A DNA stretch of 64,000 nucleotides, taken from contig NZ_PKDG01000044.1 in NCBI RefSeq assembly GCF_002863005.1, forward strand, positions 1 to 64,000, read 5' to 3'. A model generated the notes under the pieces. That model was not told where the DNA came from. It searched no databases and worked only from the letters and a program-made list of their open reading frames with translations. Each line of letters opens with the position of its first letter. Position 1 is the stretch's first letter. This stretch comes from Pseudoxanthomonas sp. GTDB lineage: Bacteria; Pseudomonadota; Gammaproteobacteria; Xanthomonadales; Xanthomonadaceae. Positions 60,982 through 64,000 of this stretch are shown here, piece after piece. The position numbers were made by a program, and so were the translations under genes.

Positions 60982-61269
60982 TCAGGCACCGCCATCCGGG
61001 GGCAACGACGTTCCCGCTGCATTCGTCACGGGGGGCTGGGCGCGGGTCGCCTTCCTGAGCTTCGCGTACAGCGGCCATACCAGGGTGGCGAGCACGATGA
61101 GCCCGCCAACCACGACGCCGAGCAGGAGGGACAGCATGATGCCCACGCCGGACGACGTCTGGAATTCTGTGAACAGGAGTTTCAGCGTGATCGGCTGCGT
61201 ATTGAGCATACCGATGATGAGTCCATAGGCCAGGAACAACAGAGCGACGACCAGGCGGAACATGTTCAT
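60982..61269 (-). CDS. lapA: Lipopolysaccharide assembly protein A
   Basis: 95-aa membrane protein of the LapA/DUF1049 family with two helices (about residues 5-22 and 42-65). FEFQTSSGVGIMLSLLLGVVVGGLI-type spacing and the cytoplasmic basic tail fit the family. It is immediately upstream of lapB, as in most gammaproteobacteria. Confidence 0.9.
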   Translation of the reverse strand: MNMFRLVVALLFLAYGLIIGMLNTQPITLKLLFTEFQTSSGVGIMLSLLLGVVVGGLIVLATLVWPLYAKLRKATRAQPPVTNAAGTSLPPDGGA

Positions 61270-61340
61270 CAGGCGACTCCTTGCAGGACGGCGCCTAGCT
61301 TAACGGAGTCGGCAGGCTACGACACGTGCCCGGCGACGTG

Positions 61341-61646
61341 CTACTCCCCCGCCTCTTCGATCGGGGTGACGTCGCTGACGCGTTCGCGCAGCTCCTTGCC
61401 CGGCTTGAAGTGGGGAACGTGCTTGGCCGGCAGCGCGACCGATTCGCCCGTCTTGGGGTTGCGGCCCATGCGCGGCGGACGATAGTGCAGCGAAAAGCTT
61501 CCGAAGCCGCGGATCTCGATGCGGTCGCCCTGCGACAGGGCGCCACCCATCATCTCCAGCAGTGCCTTGACGGCCAGATCCACATCCTCGGCCTTGAGGT
61601 GCGGCTGGCGGCGGCTGAGGATCTCGATGAGTTCGGATTTGGTCAT
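61341..61646 (-). CDS. ihfB: Integration host factor beta subunit
   Basis: 101-aa DNA-bending protein of the HU/IHF fold. [22 protein letters not shown] near residue 48-69 is the beta-arm with the conserved RNPKTG. It follows rpsA by 97 bp, the conserved order. Confidence 0.95.
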   Translation of the reverse strand: MTKSELIEILSRRQPHLKAEDVDLAVKALLEMMGGALSQGDRIEIRGFGSFSLHYRPPRMGRNPKTGESVALPAKHVPHFKPGKELRERVSDVTPIEEAGE

Positions 61647-61675
61647 CGCGTGCGGAATTCGGGCGGATGTGCCCG

Positions 61676-61702
61676 CGCCGGCCCGGGATTTCCGGGCCGG
61701 CG
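61676..61702 (-). other. GC-rich hairpin between rpsA and ihfB
   Basis: An 11-bp perfect stem (61676-61686 with 61692-61702) closed by a five-base loop. There is no T-tract on the minus strand, so it is more likely a transcript-processing or pause hairpin than a full terminator, consistent with some read-through into ihfB. Confidence 0.6.
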
Positions 61703-61743
61703 GGGAACGTTACTGCTGAGGGTCGTGCAACGGCGCGAGCCGC

Positions 61744-63435
61744 TTACTCGGACTTGCCACCGTCCAGCTGTGCACGCAGCAGCGCGCCCAGGCTGGTGGT
61801 ACCGGTGGAGGCTTCGGCGGCCGACTTGTTGTACTCGGCCAGCGCTTCGGCCGTCTCGGCTTCGTCCTTCGCCTTGATCGACAGCTGCAGCGTGCGGCCC
61901 TTGCGGTCCATGCCGATGAACTTGGCTTCGACCTTGTCGCCGACCTTCAGGTGCTGGCTGGCATCGTCCACGCGGTCGTAGCTGATGTCGCGCGCCATCA
62001 CGTAGCCTTCGATGCCGTCGGCCAGTTCGACCGTGGCGCCCTTGGCGTCCACTTCCTTCACTGTACCTTCGACCTTCGAGCCCTTCGGATGCGCCGCCAT
62101 GTACTGGCCGAACGGATCCTGCTCAAGCTGCTTCACGCCCAGGCTGATCCGCTCGCGCTCCGGGTCCACGGCCAGCACCACGGCTTCCAGCGTGTCGCCC
62201 TTCTTGAAGTTGCGCACGATGTCTTCGCCGGTGGTGTTCCAGCTAATGTCCGACAGGTGGATCAGGCCGTCGATGCCACCGTCCAGGCCGATGAAGATGC
62301 CGAAGTCGGTGATCGACTTGATCTGGCCGGACACCTTGTCGTTCTTCTTGTGGGTGGCCGCGAAGGTCTCCCACGGATTGGCGGCGACCTGCTTCATGCC
62401 CAGCGAGATGCGGCGACGCTCTTCGTCCACGTCCAGCACCATCACTTCGACTTCGTCGCCGACCTGCACGACCTTGGACGGGTTGACGTTCTTGTTGGTC
62501 CAATCCATCTCGGATACGTGCACCAGGCCTTCGACGCCCGGCTCGATCTCGACGAACGCGCCGTAATCGGTGACGTTGGAGACCTTGCCGAACACGCGGC
62601 TGTTGGCCGGGTAACGACGCGCGATGTTGTCCCACGGATCCTCGCCCAGCTGCTTCAGGCCCAGCGAGACGCGATTGCGCTCACGGTCGTACTTCAGCAC
62701 GCGGACGTCCAGTTCCTGGCCGACTTCCACGACTTCGGAAGGATGACGCACGCGCTTCCATGCCATGTCGGTGATGTGCAGCAGGCCATCGATGCCGCCC
62801 AGGTCGACGAACGCGCCGTAGTCGGTGAGGTTCTTGACCACACCCTTCAGCACCACGCCTTCCTGCAGCTTGTCCATCAGCTGCTCGCGCTCTTCCGAAT
62901 GCTCGCTCTCGACCACCGCACGGCGGGAGACGACCACATTGTTGCGCTTGCGATCCAGCTTGATGAGCTTGAACTCCAGCTCCTTGCCTTCCAGGTAGCC
63001 CGGGTCGCGCACGGGGCGCACGTCGACCAGCGAGCCGGGCAGGAACGCACGGACGTCCTTGATGTCGACGGTGAAACCACCCTTGACCTTGCCGCTGATA
63101 CGGCCGGTAATGGTCTCGTTCTTCTCCAGCGCCTGCTCCAGCTCGTCCCACACCATGGCGCGCTTGGCCTTCTCGCGCGAGAGGACGGTTTCGCCGAAGC
63201 CGTTCTCGATCGAGTCGAGGGCCACCTTCACTTCGTCGCCCACGCCCACGTCGATTTCGCCGGCGTCGTTCCGGAACTGTTCGATCGGCACGATGCCTTC
63301 GGACTTCAGGCCGGCGTTGATCACCACGACGTCGTTGCGGACTTCCACGACGACGCCGGTGACGATGGCGCCCGGCTTCAGCTTGGCCAGTTGGGTCTGG
63401 CTCTGTTCAAACAGTTCGGCAAATGATTCGGTCAT
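61744..63435 (-). CDS. rpsA: 30S ribosomal protein S1
   Basis: 563-aa protein with six S1 (OB-fold) domains, seen as repeated GxVxxVxDYGAFVxL-type units at about residues 22-90, 107-172, 193-261, 278-348, 365-435 and 452-521. It delivers mRNA to the 30S subunit. The ATG at 63435 has no Shine-Dalgarno sequence; a run of six T residues precedes it, fitting the S1-dependent, self-regulated initiation known for rpsA. Confidence 0.97.
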   Translation of the reverse strand: MTESFAELFEQSQTQLAKLKPGAIVTGVVVEVRNDVVVINAGLKSEGIVPIEQFRNDAGEIDVGVGDEVKVALDSIENGFGETVLSREKAKRAMVWDELEQALEKNETITGRISGKVKGGFTVDIKDVRAFLPGSLVDVRPVRDPGYLEGKELEFKLIKLDRKRNNVVVSRRAVVESEHSEEREQLMDKLQEGVVLKGVVKNLTDYGAFVDLGGIDGLLHITDMAWKRVRHPSEVVEVGQELDVRVLKYDRERNRVSLGLKQLGEDPWDNIARRYPANSRVFGKVSNVTDYGAFVEIEPGVEGLVHVSEMDWTNKNVNPSKVVQVGDEVEVMVLDVDEERRRISLGMKQVAANPWETFAATHKKNDKVSGQIKSITDFGIFIGLDGGIDGLIHLSDISWNTTGEDIVRNFKKGDTLEAVVLAVDPERERISLGVKQLEQDPFGQYMAAHPKGSKVEGTVKEVDAKGATVELADGIEGYVMARDISYDRVDDASQHLKVGDKVEAKFIGMDRKGRTLQLSIKAKDEAETAEALAEYNKSAAEASTGTTSLGALLRAQLDGGKSE

Positions 63436-63540
63436 TGAAAAAATACTCGGTTGATGAAACAGACCTGCGCACGGACGTGCACAAGGTCCACCCGTTGTCG
63501 GCCGGCGCGGGATTGCGTATGGCCGTGAGTGTTGTGGTTG

Positions 63541-63566
63541 GAAAAACGCGCCACGGATGCGGCGCG
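63541..63566 (-). terminator. Terminator between cmk and rpsA
   Basis: CGCGCC (63566-63561) pairs with GGCGCG (63552-63547) around an eight-base loop and on the minus strand runs into five T residues. It lies about 20 bp after the cmk stop. rpsA therefore probably has its own promoter in the 105-bp stretch after it, but no clear box pair could be assigned. Confidence 0.8.
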
Positions 63567-63586
63567 AGCCTTCTGCAGCGCGGGAC

Positions 63587-64000
63587 CTAACCTGCGCGCG
63601 CAGGCACCAGGGCCAGCACGCGCTCGACGACCGCGTCGATGCCGAGGCCGGTGGTGTCGATGAGGACGGCGTCGTCGGCCGGTCTCAGGGGCGCCACCGT
63701 GCGCTGGGCGTCACGGGCGTCGCGGGCGAGGATCTCGCGAAGCAGACCGTCGATTGTGACGGAAACCCCTTTGTCTTTCAACTGCTTATACCGCCTTTCC
63801 GCCCGTTCGTCGGCACTGGCCGTCAGGAAGACCTTGTAGGGAGCATCCGGGAAGATCACCGTTCCCATGTCCCGGCCATCGGCGACCAGCCCCGGCATCT
63901 GCCGGAACGCCCGCTGGCGCTCCTTCAGGGCCGAGCGGACCTCGGGAATGGCGGCGATGGCGGACGCGAGGGCGCCCGTGGTTTCAAGACGAAGCTCGTC
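63587..64000 (-). CDS. cmk: Cytidylate kinase, 5' end cut by window
   Basis: The last 137 codons of a CMP/dCMP kinase; the start lies beyond the right edge and the frame is open to base 64000. The visible part includes [24 protein letters not shown] and [14 protein letters not shown], the NMP-binding and lid-type segments of Cmk, ending LALVPARAG. cmk precedes rpsA in many gammaproteobacteria. Confidence 0.95.
   Translation of the reverse strand, partial: DELRLETTGALASAIAAIPEVRSALKERQRAFRQMPGLVADGRDMGTVIFPDAPYKVFLTASADERAERRYKQLKDKGVSVTIDGLLREILARDARDAQRTVAPLRPADDAVLIDTTGLGIDAVVERVLALVPARAG

Overview
This 64 kb window comes from a high-GC gammaproteobacterium of the Xanthomonadaceae (Lysobacteraceae), of the Pseudoxanthomonas, Lysobacter or Xanthomonas kind. 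The evidence is a copAB/DUF411 copper locus, an 18-gene aryl-polyene (xanthomonadin-like) pigment operon, a Xanthomonas-style guaA/guaB/folD set, and the order ndk-rlmN-pilF-rodZ-yfgM-bamB-der. Genus cannot be fixed by reading alone. No insertion sequence, prophage, CRISPR array or integrase was seen. The window is chromosomal and mostly core, with the copper and pigment loci as accessory parts.

Layout. (1) 1-5794, plus strand: copper resistance, namely a multicopper oxidase CopA (5' end cut by the window), CopB, a DUF411/CopG protein, and a MerR regulator coupled to a heavy-metal P1B-ATPase. (2) 5842-22656, minus strand: a small periplasmic protein, then a compact aryl-polyene operon of two ACPs, three ketosynthase-family proteins, ketoreductase, dehydratases, an AMP-ligase/dehydratase fusion, acyl- and glycosyltransferases, thioesterase, ammonia-lyase, flavin halogenase-like enzyme, and LolA/MMPL/lipoprotein export parts. 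(3) 22746-23032: promoter, tRNA-Ala(GGC), tRNA-Glu(TTC), terminator. (4) 23165-30062: small proteins, divergent ppsR/ppsA, mscS, orn, DUF2721, tadA. (5) 30062-34198, minus: guaA, guaB, a 24-bp inverted repeat, folD. (6) 34269-40643: DUF1244, hydrolase, Kef-type antiporter, LtrA, small membrane protein, SDR and divergent AraC regulator. (7) 40644-49781, minus: rhodanese-MoeB, moeA, der, bamB, yfgM, rodZ-like, pilF, rlmN, ndk. (8) 50001-54261, plus: a PsrA-like TetR regulator with its operator, then fadB (FadN-type domain order) and fadA. (9) 54328-64000, minus: CsaA-like protein, FAD oxidoreductase, galU, WbpM-like and WbpL-like O-antigen genes, lapB, lapA, ihfB, rpsA and cmk (cut by the window end).

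How they work together. In the pigment operon the ligase charges an aryl acid onto an ACP. The ApeO/ApeC-type and ApeR-type ketosynthases, ketoreductase and dehydratases extend it to a conjugated polyene. The transferases attach it to a lipid or sugar, and the LolA/MMPL/DUF3261 group moves it to the outer membrane. The ammonia-lyase may supply the aryl starter and the halogenase may decorate the ring; both are inferences. In the copper locus CopA/CopB/CopG act in the envelope and the ATPase exports metal from the cytoplasm. The fatty-acid module carries a PsrA-consensus operator 19 bp before the regulator start, which suggests autoregulated control of beta-oxidation.
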